Positions 24,177 to 32,747 of a stretch of 46,625 nt of DNA are shown in pieces. The stretch comes from Paucidesulfovibrio gracilis DSM 16080 (GTDB taxonomy: Bacteria > Desulfobacterota > Desulfovibrionia > Desulfovibrionales > Desulfovibrionaceae). The notes under the pieces are model-generated. The model had not been told where the DNA came from. It ran no database searches and worked only from the letters and a program-made list of their open reading frames with translations. A program made the position numbers and the translations under genes. The DNA is taken from NCBI RefSeq assembly GCF_900167125.1, contig NZ_FUYC01000016.1, positions 1-46,625 of the forward strand, read 5' to 3'. Each line of letters opens with the position of its first letter. The stretch's first letter is position 1.

Positions 24177-25211
24177 ATGCTTTTCGAATTTTTTTATCAC
24201 AAAAAAACAACACGTTCTGGCTCAATTCCATTCCTTACGCGACCCAAAGCCTTACGCCTGACCGTCCAGTCCGCGTTCGCCTTGTTTCATGTGTTCCTGG
24301 TGTGGCAACTGGCGCGGCATGTGGCCTGGGCCATGGGAAAAACCGAAACGTACACGCAGGCGCCCGGAGCTGTGGACGGCTGGCTGCCCATCGTCTCCCT
24401 GATGACCCTGAAACGTTGGGCGCTTACCGGTCAGTGGGATCCGGTCCACCCCGCTTCCCTGACCATATTTCTTGCCTTGCTGGTTATGTGCGCCCTGTTT
24501 CGGCGCGGCTTTTGCGGCTGGATCTGTCCTTTGGGCGGCATATCCAACGGGTTGGACCGGCTGGGGCGCGCCTTGGGGCTGTCCTTCCCGGTATCCGGTC
24601 CCTGGCGGCGCATTCTGGGGTTTCCCAAATACCTGCTTTTGGCCGGTTCGTTGCTAGGGTTTTTCGTGCTGCTCAGCCTGCCCGCCATTGAAGCGTTCCG
24701 GTCCGGTTCGCACTATGTGGCGGCCCAGGCGCGCATGCTTTTCTTTTTTTCGCACCCCTCCACCACGCTTGTGCTCATTCTTACGGGGTTGATCGTTGCT
24801 TCCGTGCTGATTCGTAACTTCTGGTGCCGGTTTCTCTGTCCTTACGGCGCGCTCCTGGGGCTGGTGAGCCTGCTTTCGCCCGTAGCCGTGCACCGGAATG
24901 CCGACCGCTGCATTTCCTGCGGCAAATGCGCGCAAACCTGTCCCAACGGTATACGTGTGGATCAACAGCAACGGGTGAACACCACCCAATGTCTGGGTTG
25001 TGGTGAATGTGTGGCCGCCTGCCCCGCTCCGGACTGTCTTTCCTTGCGGGCCGGCTCCCGGCGGGTACCGCTTTGGCTGGTAGGGGCTGGAGCCGTGGCC
25101 GTGCTGCTCGGCTTTTATGCGTGGGCGCGGGCCACCGGCCACTGGGATGCGGACCTGCCCCGGGAGATGGTCCAACGCCTCACGCGCATGGCCTTGACGA
25201 CGGAGCCGTGA
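24177..25211 (+). CDS. NapH-like membrane polyferredoxin
   Basis: A 344-residue membrane protein with about five helices. Two cytoplasmic Cys-Pro motifs typical of the NapH/CcoG/NosR family are present (FCGWICPLGG near 120 and FWCRFLCPYG near 221), along with two 4Fe-4S clusters of ferredoxin type (CISCGKCAQTCPNG near 246 and CLGCGECVAACP near 274). A last membrane helix follows. Such proteins move electrons between the quinone pool and redox partners at the membrane. The start at ATG 24177 is supported by AAAGG 6 nt upstream; an open frame extends further up without a site. It stands alone, so the partner enzyme is unknown. It is ended by a strong terminator. Confidence 0.85.
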   Translation: MLFEFFYHKKTTRSGSIPFLTRPKALRLTVQSAFALFHVFLVWQLARHVAWAMGKTETYTQAPGAVDGWLPIVSLMTLKRWALTGQWDPVHPASLTIFLALLVMCALFRRGFCGWICPLGGISNGLDRLGRALGLSFPVSGPWRRILGFPKYLLLAGSLLGFFVLLSLPAIEAFRSGSHYVAAQARMLFFFSHPSTTLVLILTGLIVASVLIRNFWCRFLCPYGALLGLVSLLSPVAVHRNADRCISCGKCAQTCPNGIRVDQQQRVNTTQCLGCGECVAACPAPDCLSLRAGSRRVPLWLVGAGAVAVLLGFYAWARATGHWDADLPREMVQRLTRMALTTEP

Positions 25212-25248
25212 TCCTCACCAGGGCGCGGCTCGCCTCAACCTGCAATGC

Positions 25249-25286
25249 AAAAGCCGGGTCCGTCCAGCAAGACGAACCCGGCTTTT
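25249..25286. terminator. Bidirectional intrinsic terminator
   Basis: AAAAGCCGGGT at 25249-25259 pairs with ACCCGGCTTTT at 25276-25286. The A-run on one side and the T-run on the other serve the convergent polyferredoxin (plus) and MORN (minus) genes. Confidence 0.9.
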
Positions 25287-25331
25287 GAACCGTTGCTGTA
25301 CAAGCTCTGGGCCTGCAAAGCATACGCGGAT

Positions 25332-25865
25332 TCAATCCCCCATAATGGCAGGACCGCCCGATCCCCAAGGCCGCACCTGAACACTGTCCGCGGCGCCGGT
25401 CTGCGAGGCATCCGAATCCGGTAGCTCCTCGGAAACCACCTCCTGGCCCGGACCCACAAGAATGCCCTGGTGAAACACGCCGTGCACCCGGGTGCCATCC
25501 TGATAACGAAACTCGCCCACACCATCGGGCTGGTTGTCCTTGAATGCCCCTTCGTACACGTCCCCATTGGCGTACTGGTAGGTACCCTTGCCCTCCATGT
25601 CGCCTTCCACAAACTCGCCCTGGTACACGTCCCCATTGGGGAATTCGTACACGCCGAAGCCGTGGCGGTGGTTGTCGCGAAATTCTCCGGTGTATTTGTG
25701 GCCGCGGGTGATCTTGGTGCCGGAACCGTTGATGCAGTCTCCGTCCACACATTGCGCCCGGGCCTGGAGAGGGAGGGTCAACGCTCCCGCCAAAGCCAGG
25801 CCGAATGCCAGGCTCCGGGTCCGCCGCGCCACGCGCCGCCATTGCTGATGCCTCATTGCAAACAT
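25332..25865 (-). CDS. Exported MORN-repeat protein
   Basis: A 177-residue protein. A signal peptide (~1-38, ending ARAQ) leads to a short Cys-containing segment (CVDGDCINGSG), and four MORN units follow (GHKYTGEFRDNHRHGFGVYE; NGDVYQGEFVEGDMEGKGTY; NGDVYEGAFKDNQPDGVGEF; DGTRVHGVFHQG). The tail is Ser/Asp-rich. The start at ATG 25865 is favoured by GGAG 5 nt upstream; the open frame extends to 26006 into the EAL/HDOD gene. Secreted MORN proteins may bind lipids, sugars or proteins, and the role here is unknown. It lies 64 nt after the EAL/HDOD gene on the same strand, so co-transcription is possible. Confidence 0.82.
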   Translation of the reverse strand: MFAMRHQQWRRVARRTRSLAFGLALAGALTLPLQARAQCVDGDCINGSGTKITRGHKYTGEFRDNHRHGFGVYEFPNGDVYQGEFVEGDMEGKGTYQYANGDVYEGAFKDNQPDGVGEFRYQDGTRVHGVFHQGILVGPGQEVVSEELPDSDASQTGAADSVQVRPWGSGGPAIMGD

Positions 25866-25929
25866 GATCGCTCCGTCGGGATGTTGCGGCCGCACGCCGC
25901 AGCCGTTGCCGGTGTGTTCTGGTGCCGGA

Positions 25930-27195
25930 TCAGGTCGTAGACCCCTCGCCGGTCCGATCCATGGCGAATTTGAAAAACTCGTCGGTCCAGGAATAGGCGT
26001 CGGCATACGCCGTGGACACCGAACCCGTGGGCAAGTCCAGGTTCACGGCCAGATGCCCCATGGCGTCCCAATCCCCGTTTTCAATGGTCCGTACCAGGGA
26101 CAACCAGGGAGCCAGGGCGCTGACTCCGCCAAGCAGGGCCGCGGCAATGCGCTCATCCAGGTGGACCAGCTCCATGACGCGATGCATGGGCATGTCCAGC
26201 AACGCATCCAATAGCGAAAAGATACCCATAAGAAACAACGTGGAGGACAGCTCGTCCCGTCCAGCGGCCAGGGCCAGCTGCTCCAGGAACCGGGCACGAT
26301 GCGCGGAAAGATAGACCAGTTCGCCGGTTTTCTCCCTGGGGGCGATGTCCGTCAGCAGAATAAGCCGCAGCCAGTTGCGGACCTTGTACCACCCGGCCAG
26401 CACGATGGCGTGGCGGATGGATTCGATGGGCTGGGAAAAACCGAAATACGGGGAATTCAAAAAATTCAGCAAACGGAAGCAAATGGCGGGATCCGGCTCA
26501 ATGGCCTCGGCCACCATGGTAAAATCCGGTTCGTCCTGGTCCAGAATCTCGAACAGTCGCAGCCGGGTGGCCTTGGATGTGGTCAGTCGCTTGGCGGACT
26601 GCACCTGCGGCTTTTGGTAAAAATAGCCATGGAACAGGCTTACGCCCAATTCTCTGGCCAGTTCCACAGCGGCAAGGCTTTCCACGCGCTTGCCCATGAG
26701 CGGCAGGCCGCTCTGCGCCCCGATACGGGACAGCTGACGCAATTCCTCCTGGCTTTGCGCCTGAAAGTCCAGCACCAGAATGTCCGCCATCCGCACGAGT
26801 TCGTCTGTTTCGCATCCGGGCGTGAGGTTGTCCACAGCCACGAGATAGCCATCCTGCTTCAGGCCACGCAACACCGACAGCTCGTCCTCGTCCACGCTGC
26901 CCACCCGGGCCGTGATCATGGCCGTGCTTTCGGGCCGCAACACCCCGGGAAGGTCATCCCGCAGGCTCCGGGCCGGAAACCGGATCATGGCCTTGGTCTC
27001 TTCGGGCAGTGTATCCGCGAGCATGGGCAAAGTGGCCAGCACCTCGGCCGTGGCCTGGGAAGGATCCACGATCTCAGCGCAGGCGTCACCCTGGCAGGCC
27101 CGAAACAGCACCATGTATCCCCAGGTGTTCAACGTGGCGTCGAAAATGGGCTGCCTGGCCAGAAAGGTATTGGTATAGTGTTTGGCTTCTTCCAC
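25930..27195 (-). CDS. YuxH-type EAL-like/HDOD signalling protein
   Basis: A 421-residue protein. Its N-terminal half (~1-200) resembles an EAL fold: FLARQPIFDATLNTWGYMVLFR occupies the place of the EAL block, and HGYFYQKPQ lies near 194. The C-terminal half (~205-400) is an HDOD domain (EAIEPDPAICFRLLNFLNSP). The Glu of the EAL signature is replaced (YMVLFR), so phosphodiesterase activity is unlikely and a binding or scaffold role fits better. The start is GTG 27195, with only a weak ribosome site. The family is widespread in motile Gram-negatives, often linked to c-di-GMP or motility control; the role here is inferred. Confidence 0.85.
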   Translation of the reverse strand: MEEAKHYTNTFLARQPIFDATLNTWGYMVLFRACQGDACAEIVDPSQATAEVLATLPMLADTLPEETKAMIRFPARSLRDDLPGVLRPESTAMITARVGSVDEDELSVLRGLKQDGYLVAVDNLTPGCETDELVRMADILVLDFQAQSQEELRQLSRIGAQSGLPLMGKRVESLAAVELARELGVSLFHGYFYQKPQVQSAKRLTTSKATRLRLFEILDQDEPDFTMVAEAIEPDPAICFRLLNFLNSPYFGFSQPIESIRHAIVLAGWYKVRNWLRLILLTDIAPREKTGELVYLSAHRARFLEQLALAAGRDELSSTLFLMGIFSLLDALLDMPMHRVMELVHLDERIAAALLGGVSALAPWLSLVRTIENGDWDAMGHLAVNLDLPTGSVSTAYADAYSWTDEFFKFAMDRTGEGSTT

Positions 27196-27274
27196 AATAC
27201 GTATTTGGTTCCGTTTCCTCTTTAGGGATCAGTTATTCGTTGCGTCTGCTCCTGTCAACGTCCGGCCATCCCCC

Positions 27275-27493
27275 TTATTTTCCCTTGGGATCTGTCAGTA
27301 CCACTCCGGCCAGATGCCGTTTGGCCTTTCGTATGGACTCTTCGTTTTCGTGGGAGCCTTTTTCGTCCGCCTCCAAGGAAGGTTGGTCCGCCTCGGGATC
27401 GCACGCCCGGGAAACCCACAACCCTTGGGCGCGCAACTCGGCCGGACTCGGAAGATTTCCGTTGCTATCGCGCTGCAGGAGTATCAGTTTCAT
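27275..27493 (-). CDS. Small hydrophilic protein, unrecognised
   Basis: A 72-residue protein: MKLILLQRDSNGNLPSPAEL and onward, then a strongly charged Glu/Lys/His middle, then KAKRHLAGVVLTDPKGK. AGGAG lies 7-8 nt before ATG 27493. It has no membrane segment and one Cys. A near-perfect sigma70 promoter with a palindrome in its spacer lies 50 nt upstream (27541-27569), which argues for a real, switchable gene. The stop is 79 nt before the EAL/HDOD start on the same strand, so read-through into that gene is possible. No family recognised. Confidence 0.6.
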   Translation of the reverse strand: MKLILLQRDSNGNLPSPAELRAQGLWVSRACDPEADQPSLEADEKGSHENEESIRKAKRHLAGVVLTDPKGK

Positions 27494-27540
27494 GATACCG
27501 CTCCTGTTCGTAGTTGTTGCTGTTTGCCATAACAGAAGCG

Positions 27541-27569
27541 AGCATATGTACGTCCATACGTACTGTCAA
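27541..27569 (-). promoter_or_regulatory. Sigma70 promoter whose spacer is a palindromic operator
   Basis: On the minus strand TTGACA (plus 27564-27569) and TATGCT (plus 27541-27546) are separated by exactly 17 nt. The spacer holds GTACGT-CCAT-ACGTAC (plus 27548-27563), a perfect 6-bp inverted repeat. A regulator bound there would sit between the -35 and -10 elements. The regulator is unknown; no DNA-binding gene is adjacent. Confidence 0.65.
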
Positions 27570-28167
27570 CAGTTTGATCTATAAAATTTGCACTATTTCA
27601 GCTATTTGAGTTTCGTTTCACCTTAAAATATTTTGTAAGATTTTGCTTTTTCCACTTACAACATTCCATATTGGAAAATGTTATTGATATAGACTATTAA
27701 CACCACTGAATACTGCGGCTATATTCCGCAAAGCAGCAGAACAGGACTGTACACTACAGTTGCTGTATATTCAAAACACTCTTGAGCGTCTTTTCTTGTT
27801 GCAACAATTCAACAGTAAAACTCCACAGCGCAGTGCACACACCTTTCCAGCTCTGCCGGTTCCCCGCTGCCCGTGGGAAATCCGTTTCCCTGACACGGCC
27901 GCTATGGAAATACGCGGCAATATGTTTTACATTCCAAACCGAAAATCATGGATCCATTCCCGGACATGGAGGATTTCCGCCAATCGCAAGGGGCGACGGC
28001 CCGGTGTCCAGATCCATTTCGGACTGTTCATGGATGGAGAGGCGCAAAGCGCTAAACAAGGCACAAACCGCCGATACATCGCGGTGTTACGCTACAGAGG
28101 ACTCAGTCGAATACAACGCTGCGGATCGCCTTTTGGGGCAAACTGCGAAAACACGAGGAGTGGCTAC
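27570..28167. other. AT-rich intergenic stretch upstream of the CBS gene
   Basis: About 600 nt with low GC from 27590 to 27760, then closer to the window average. No gene with a ribosome site is visible. An imperfect inverted repeat (AACATTCC / GGAAAATGTT, 27660-27682) is followed by TTGATA at 27684-27689 and TGAATA 17 nt later, a possible plus-strand promoter far upstream of the CBS gene. An open frame runs through to the CBS gene from 27760 but its translation is not protein-like. Confidence 0.45.
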
Positions 28168-28851
28168 ATGCTGGTTCGCTATTGGATGACGGAGGGTTCC
28201 ATGACCCTTGGAGAAGAGCAGAGCGTGGTGTCCGCGGCCGAGGTCATGCGCACACAGGGAATCCGCCAGTTCCCGGTGTTGCACGCTGACGGCCGTGTGG
28301 TGGGCATTGTTTCGGACCGCGACATCCGCGACGCCATGCCCTCCAAGTACCTGCCTGGCGGAAGCGTGGAAGAACAGGGGCGCGGACTGGCCGAACTGCG
28401 CATCGGATCCATCATGACCGAGGATCCTGTCTGCGTCGGACCGGACACGGCCATGGACCATGTGGCGAGTCTGCTGGCGCGCCTGAAGGTGGGCGGACTT
28501 CCCGTGGTGGAAAAGGATGGTTCCTTGCGCGGGATCATCACCGAGGTGGATGTGTTCCGCTTCCTGGCGTCGGCCACGGGCCTGGCCCGCGGCGGGGCGC
28601 AGTTTGCATTCCGGCTGGAGGCCAAGCCCGGCCCTCTGGCCCTTTTATTGGATGATCTCCGCTCGCAAAACATCCATTTTTCCAGCGTGCTGACCTCGCA
28701 CGACATGTCCCAGGCAGGATACCGCCACGCCTACATCCGGGTGGAGCATATGGGTGACCACAGCCTGGGATCCCTGGTGGCCTACCTGAGCGCCGAGCAT
28801 GATCTGCTGTACTACATTCTGGATGGGGAAGTAACGTATCTTGACGATTAA
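28168..28851 (+). CDS. CBS-pair protein with C-terminal ACT-like region
   Basis: A 227-residue protein. Two CBS motifs (about 5-60, VMRTQGIRQFPVLHADGRVVGIVSDRDIR; about 78-130, ARLKVGGLPVVEKDGSLRGIITEVDVFRFL) form one Bateman module that usually binds adenosyl ligands. Residues ~145-220 (FRLEAKPGPLALLLDDLRSQ) look ACT-like, a fold that often binds amino acids. The start at ATG 28168 is set by GAGGAG at 28155-28160. It is monocistronic, followed by the terminator at 28992-29026. Such AcuB-like proteins are thought to regulate metabolic enzymes; the partner is unknown. Confidence 0.85.
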   Translation: MLVRYWMTEGSMTLGEEQSVVSAAEVMRTQGIRQFPVLHADGRVVGIVSDRDIRDAMPSKYLPGGSVEEQGRGLAELRIGSIMTEDPVCVGPDTAMDHVASLLARLKVGGLPVVEKDGSLRGIITEVDVFRFLASATGLARGGAQFAFRLEAKPGPLALLLDDLRSQNIHFSSVLTSHDMSQAGYRHAYIRVEHMGDHSLGSLVAYLSAEHDLLYYILDGEVTYLDD

Positions 28852-28991
28852 ACGCGAGGCGTCCGGCAGGGATCACTCCCGCGGAAACGGCTGAAAAACG
28901 GCGGCAAATTCAATTGCAAAAATTATGACGAATTGAAAAATACGAATGGAACTTCAGACTGTTCCATTGTTCAGATCATTTGACAGATTGC

Positions 28992-29026
28992 AACGGGTCT
29001 GCGTCCTTGTACGTCAGACCCGTTTT
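28992..29026. terminator. Intrinsic terminator between CBS and CheY genes
   Basis: AACGGGTCTG at 28992-29001 pairs perfectly with CAGACCCGTT at 29015-29024, followed by TT. It lies between convergent genes. Confidence 0.85.
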
Positions 29027-29067
29027 GCTTGTCCGGCTGGGAGGTTTCGCGGTTTGCGTCCCGGGGA

Positions 29068-29448
29068 TCAACCCAGCACCTGGAGAATCTTCCGACCCAG
29101 GGCGTCCGACTTGAAAGGCTTGACGATGTAGCCGTTCACGCCTTTTTGCACTGCTTCCACAACCGCTTCCTTCTGGGCCTCGGCTGTGACCATAATGAAC
29201 GGGATATTGCGGTGCTCTTCACTGGCGCGCACCTTCTCCAACAGCTCCATGCCGCTCATGCGGGGCATCTTGTAGTCGCTGAGGATCAGTTGTATTGTGT
29301 GGCTCTGCAAGACCTCCAGAGCCTGGGCGCCGTCGCCAGCCTCCAGCACGTTGCGAAAGCCCAGCTCTTTGAGCGCACTGATGATGATGCGTCGAATGGC
29401 GCTGGAGTCATCCACGACAAGAATGCGAATGTTCGTATTGCCGGTCAT
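29068..29448 (-). CDS. CheY-like single-domain response regulator
   Basis: A 126-residue receiver domain. The acidic pair is D13/D14 (ILVVDDSS), the phospho-acceptor D58 (LILSDYKMP), the switch Thr T88 (IMVTAEA) and the conserved Lys K110 (VKPF), so all residues for phosphotransfer are present. There is no output domain. The start at ATG 29448 is fixed by AGGAG 7 nt upstream; an open frame extends further without a site. It probably works in chemotaxis or as a phosphorelay partner. The nearest kinase in the window is 9 kb away, so no pairing can be claimed. Confidence 0.9.
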   Translation of the reverse strand: MTGNTNIRILVVDDSSAIRRIIISALKELGFRNVLEAGDGAQALEVLQSHTIQLILSDYKMPRMSGMELLEKVRASEEHRNIPFIMVTAEAQKEAVVEAVQKGVNGYIVKPFKSDALGRKILQVLG

Positions 29449-29590
29449 CAAGCCACTCCTGCTTGTTCTTGGGACATACGGTGTTGCCCTCCTACTCCAT
29501 CTTATGTCATTTCGCAAACAGTATCAGGCAATTGACAATTTATACGACTTTGGTTCTTCGCTCAACAGACTGATAATAAAGGATTCCCTC

Positions 29591-30700
29591 ATGCCCACTG
29601 CATGGTGCTGCCGCCATCTTCCTGCACTGCCCTTTTGGGGAAGGAGCATTCCCGGGCTGATTCTTTTTCTCCTTTTGTGGTGTGCGCCCGGCAATGCCGC
29701 GCCACTGGACGCCCCCACAAGTCTGCCGGAACTGCGGACTTATGCCCGGCTGCGCGCCTCGGTGCTGGCCGCCGAAGAATTTACCCGTGCGCTGGATGCG
29801 GTGATCGCGGTGCATGGTCCCCAGGATCTGCGAAAATTCACGCCTCGTGAGGCGGCCCAACGGTTGCTGAATGGCGGCTGGATTGATCCGGGGTTGCCGT
29901 TTTCCTTTGACGAAACCCCTCTGGAATTGACTTCCACGCAACGTTTTGTTTCCGCCCTTGATCCCACGCTGACATCCGCGGACCTGCCCCTCTTGGAACT
30001 TCCCGCGGAACTGGTCGGTCCCGCCCTGGAGGACGACAGTACGGCCGTGCGCTGGTTTATCCTGCAATCTCTGGCCCGGCATCCCGGACAGGGCGAGCAG
30101 GCCCGGAACCTGCTCAAGGCGCTGGCACGAGAACCCGAGTCCGCTCTTGTTCGCGCTTACGCGGCCGCCTTGAGCCGTGTTCCCTTGGCACGCCGTCTGC
30201 CAGCATTGCTTCGTGAGGAGGATTATTCCGAGACATGGCGGGCGTTGCTCGCCCTCACGAACGTGGATGCTCGCTGCCTTGGGTTGCTGCTTTGCGCTCC
30301 GGCTCCCGGGGGCTGCCCCACACCCTCCCGTACAGGCGAACCGGATGCTGCCACTTTGATTCTGGCGCAATTGGAACGAAACTATCCTGTGCCCACAGTG
30401 GAAATGGTGGTCCGCGCCCAGCCCTTGCCGGTGCTGGATCGGCTTTGCCACGGGCTGCGCCACGCCTGGGCCGAACCCCAGGACCGACTGGTCGCCTTGC
30501 TGGCTCGTTTTCCAGAACATGGCCCGGCCCTGGAAGCCCTGGCCCATGCCCTGCTGAACCGCAATCATCCCGCGTACTCGGCATCCCATCGAATGCTTAT
30601 CCAGGTGTGGGAGCAACGTACCGGAATCACATTTCAGGGCAGTGCGGAGCCGTTTCTGCAATGGTACCATGCGCACAAACCCATGCCGAAGCTCCCGTGA
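29591..30700 (+). CDS. Exported helical-repeat protein, unrecognised
   Basis: A 369-residue protein started at ATG 29591, which places a signal peptide (hydrophobic ~19-32, ending GNAA) at the N-terminus; an upstream open frame has no protein-like sequence. The mature part is Leu/Ala/Arg-rich with repeated helical hairpins (TAVRWFILQSLARHPGQG; SALVRAYAAALSRVP), a HEAT-like pattern, and ends with FLQWYHAHKPMPKLP. Cys residues near 233, 238 and 244 are close together. No family recognised. It is a single gene, divergent from cheY. Confidence 0.65.
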   Translation: MPTAWCCRHLPALPFWGRSIPGLILFLLLWCAPGNAAPLDAPTSLPELRTYARLRASVLAAEEFTRALDAVIAVHGPQDLRKFTPREAAQRLLNGGWIDPGLPFSFDETPLELTSTQRFVSALDPTLTSADLPLLELPAELVGPALEDDSTAVRWFILQSLARHPGQGEQARNLLKALAREPESALVRAYAAALSRVPLARRLPALLREEDYSETWRALLALTNVDARCLGLLLCAPAPGGCPTPSRTGEPDAATLILAQLERNYPVPTVEMVVRAQPLPVLDRLCHGLRHAWAEPQDRLVALLARFPEHGPALEALAHALLNRNHPAYSASHRMLIQVWEQRTGITFQGSAEPFLQWYHAHKPMPKLP

Positions 30701-30876
30701 TCCTTTTCCCTGGTCTTCGGTTCCTGCGCCCGATTCCTGCAAGGTCCGGATTCTTCTTCGGCCATGGTGCGCCCGAGGCCGGGCTTGGCAAAGCGGCTTC
30801 TTGACACTCCTTGCTGCATGAAATACTTTTGCAGCATAGGATATCCATTTATTTTCGGGAAACTAGGTGGTGCAAA

Positions 30877-31956
30877 ATGGCTGGCGATGAAAAATTTTCC
30901 ACACATTTCGACCCGGTAGAGGTGCTTCCGTTGGCCGGAGAGGTCCGGGGAATATGCCGGTCCCTGAACGCTCTGCCGGTTCGGCCCGATCTGGCCCACG
31001 ATCTGGAGCGCGACCTCACGGAACAGGCCATCCATGCCACGGCCGCCATGGCAGGCAACCCCATGCGCCTGGACGAGGTTCGGGAATGTCTCGCTGACGA
31101 AGGAACCAGCCCCGATGATCCGGCCGGTCCCACTGTGGCCCGCGCCCGGCGCGTCATCGCCAACCTGGGCCTGGCCTACGCCCCGCTTCCCAAACAGCGC
31201 ACCGAACCGGGCGTGTTCGGCGTGTCCGACGGGTTTTTACGCAAAGTCCACGCGGTCATGGTCCAGGGAACCCTTGCCCGGGGCATGGGCGAATACGTAC
31301 CCGGCGCGGAAAATCGCGTGCTCTCCCTGGTCACCCGCATCAATGCCCAGGACATGTCCGACATGGAACAAGCTGTGCGGGCCGGAATCTTCCACTACCA
31401 TCTGCACCGGATCATGCCCTTTGCCCACGGCACAGGGCGGGTGGCCCGTTTCTTTGAAAGCTCCATCCTCGCCGTGGGCGGCTACCGCTTCGCCTGCCTG
31501 ATGCAGCCCTTGACCTACCGCCGCCGCATCGACGAATACATGCGTTTTTTCCCCTCGGAACAAGGGGAACCAGCCGTGATGGACTCGCTCACGGAATTTC
31601 TGGTCTTCATGCTTTCGGTCCTGCGCGACAACCTCACGGCCCTGCATTCCCAATGCACGGTCCCCCTGCGCAAGCTGGCCCTGGGCGACCATTTCCGCAT
31701 TTTGGCGGAATCGCGCCGCATTAACAAACGCACGCACCAGCTGCTCTCCCTGCTGCTGGACAGAGAGACCGACCCGGACACCGGCGAACCGTTGCCTTTT
31801 CTGCTCAAGGATCTGTTCCTTAAACAGCCCTACAAGTTGTTGTACGACAAGGTCAGTGAACACACGGCCAGACGGGATCTCGGCCGGTTGCTGGAGTTGG
31901 AGCTGCTGGTCAAAAAAGGCACGAGCTATTATTTTCAGCACCACCGGCTGGGCTGA
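30877..31956 (+). CDS. Fic-fold protein with altered catalytic motif and winged helix
   Basis: A 359-residue Fic family protein. The region matching HPFxxGNGRxxR reads M180-P-F-A-H-G-T-G-R-V-A-R191: the catalytic His is Met, the acidic position is His and the Asn is Thr, while both Arg remain. The upstream inhibitory motif, normally (S/T)xxxE(G/N), reads TAAMAGN (55-61) with Ala in place of Glu. The C-terminus (~300-355, DLFLKQPYKLLYDKVSEHTARRDLGRLLELELL) looks like a winged helix. Loss of both the base and its inhibitor suggests a non-AMPylating protein, perhaps a DNA-binding regulator. ATG 30877 follows AGGTGG by 6 nt. It is convergent with the split Rad50-like operon. Confidence 0.8.
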   Translation: MAGDEKFSTHFDPVEVLPLAGEVRGICRSLNALPVRPDLAHDLERDLTEQAIHATAAMAGNPMRLDEVRECLADEGTSPDDPAGPTVARARRVIANLGLAYAPLPKQRTEPGVFGVSDGFLRKVHAVMVQGTLARGMGEYVPGAENRVLSLVTRINAQDMSDMEQAVRAGIFHYHLHRIMPFAHGTGRVARFFESSILAVGGYRFACLMQPLTYRRRIDEYMRFFPSEQGEPAVMDSLTEFLVFMLSVLRDNLTALHSQCTVPLRKLALGDHFRILAESRRINKRTHQLLSLLLDRETDPDTGEPLPFLLKDLFLKQPYKLLYDKVSEHTARRDLGRLLELELLVKKGTSYYFQHHRLG

Positions 31957-32030
31957 GCCTCCCCCCTGATGCGGCGCGACGGTTTTGCACACGCAAACGG
32001 CTGGACATGCATGGCAAGCCACACAACGCC

Positions 32031-32744
32031 CTAGTCCACTGACGCGACGTTTGCCTCCTCTTCCGGTTCCGGTCCATTGGGATCGGCCAGCCGCTTTTCC
32101 CGCAAGGGACGGCACCGAACCCTTGGTCCCTCGTCCTGATTCGGCACAAGTTCCAAAATCCGGTCCGCAGCCGAGGCAAACGTATCCACGGGATGATGGG
32201 AAATGACCAGCAATTGCAAGTCAAGCCGCCGGGCAATACGGGCTATAAGTTGCATAAACCGGGGAACCAGTTCCGGCTTGAGCCAGCAATCCTGCTCATC
32301 CAGCACCAAAAACGGCCGGTGCCGGTACGGATCCAGCTGGGACAGGGCAATGAGCCGCAGCCCCACGGAAAGGATGTTGGCCACAGATCCGCCCTGCCCC
32401 CGCAGGATATCCTCCTGATGGTCCGGATCCTCCCCGCTGTGAATGGAAAAATGCACCTGAAGCCGGTTGCCGACTGTCCGCCGCTCGCTGACCACGGTAC
32501 GGTTCTGGCCCAACACTTCCCGCACGGCGTGGGTCAGGTTGGACTCAATTTCATCGAGTATTTCCCCAAACAACCGGGTGGAAAGCTCCTCCAGGGTGGT
32601 CACGGCCCGGGGTGCCAGTTCCAAAAACCGGTCCAGCTGCGCCCGCTCAGAGGCCAACGCCAAATACTCCTGGTGACGGCTTGCGGCCAGCCCCGATAAT
32701 TGGGCCACCCGTTCCGACAATTCATCCAGCTCGCTGCAATCCAT
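32031..32744 (-). CDS. C-terminal half of a split Rad50/SbcC-like ATPase
   Basis: A 237-residue protein. A coiled-coil N-terminus (~1-75) leads into an ABC-type head half: a signature-like segment RGQGGSVANILSVGLRLIAL (115-134), Walker B FLVLDE (145-150) and an H-loop LLVISHH (178-184). There is no Walker A and no zinc hook; both are on the product of 34065-35312. The signature reads GQGGS, not LSGGE. The tail (~205-237) is charged and probably disordered. It is the last gene of the four-gene operon, starting 3 nt after the coiled-coil gene's stop. It probably pairs with the N-half protein to form the composite ATPase head; this is inferred from motif complementarity. Confidence 0.8.
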   Translation of the reverse strand: MDCSELDELSERVAQLSGLAASRHQEYLALASERAQLDRFLELAPRAVTTLEELSTRLFGEILDEIESNLTHAVREVLGQNRTVVSERRTVGNRLQVHFSIHSGEDPDHQEDILRGQGGSVANILSVGLRLIALSQLDPYRHRPFLVLDEQDCWLKPELVPRFMQLIARIARRLDLQLLVISHHPVDTFASAADRILELVPNQDEGPRVRCRPLREKRLADPNGPEPEEEANVASVD

Positions 32745-32747
32745 GGC

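Noticed and set aside
27760-28167. In-frame upstream extension of the CBS gene to 27760.
   Set aside because: The translation is not protein-like, and GAGGAG just before ATG 28168 marks the real start.
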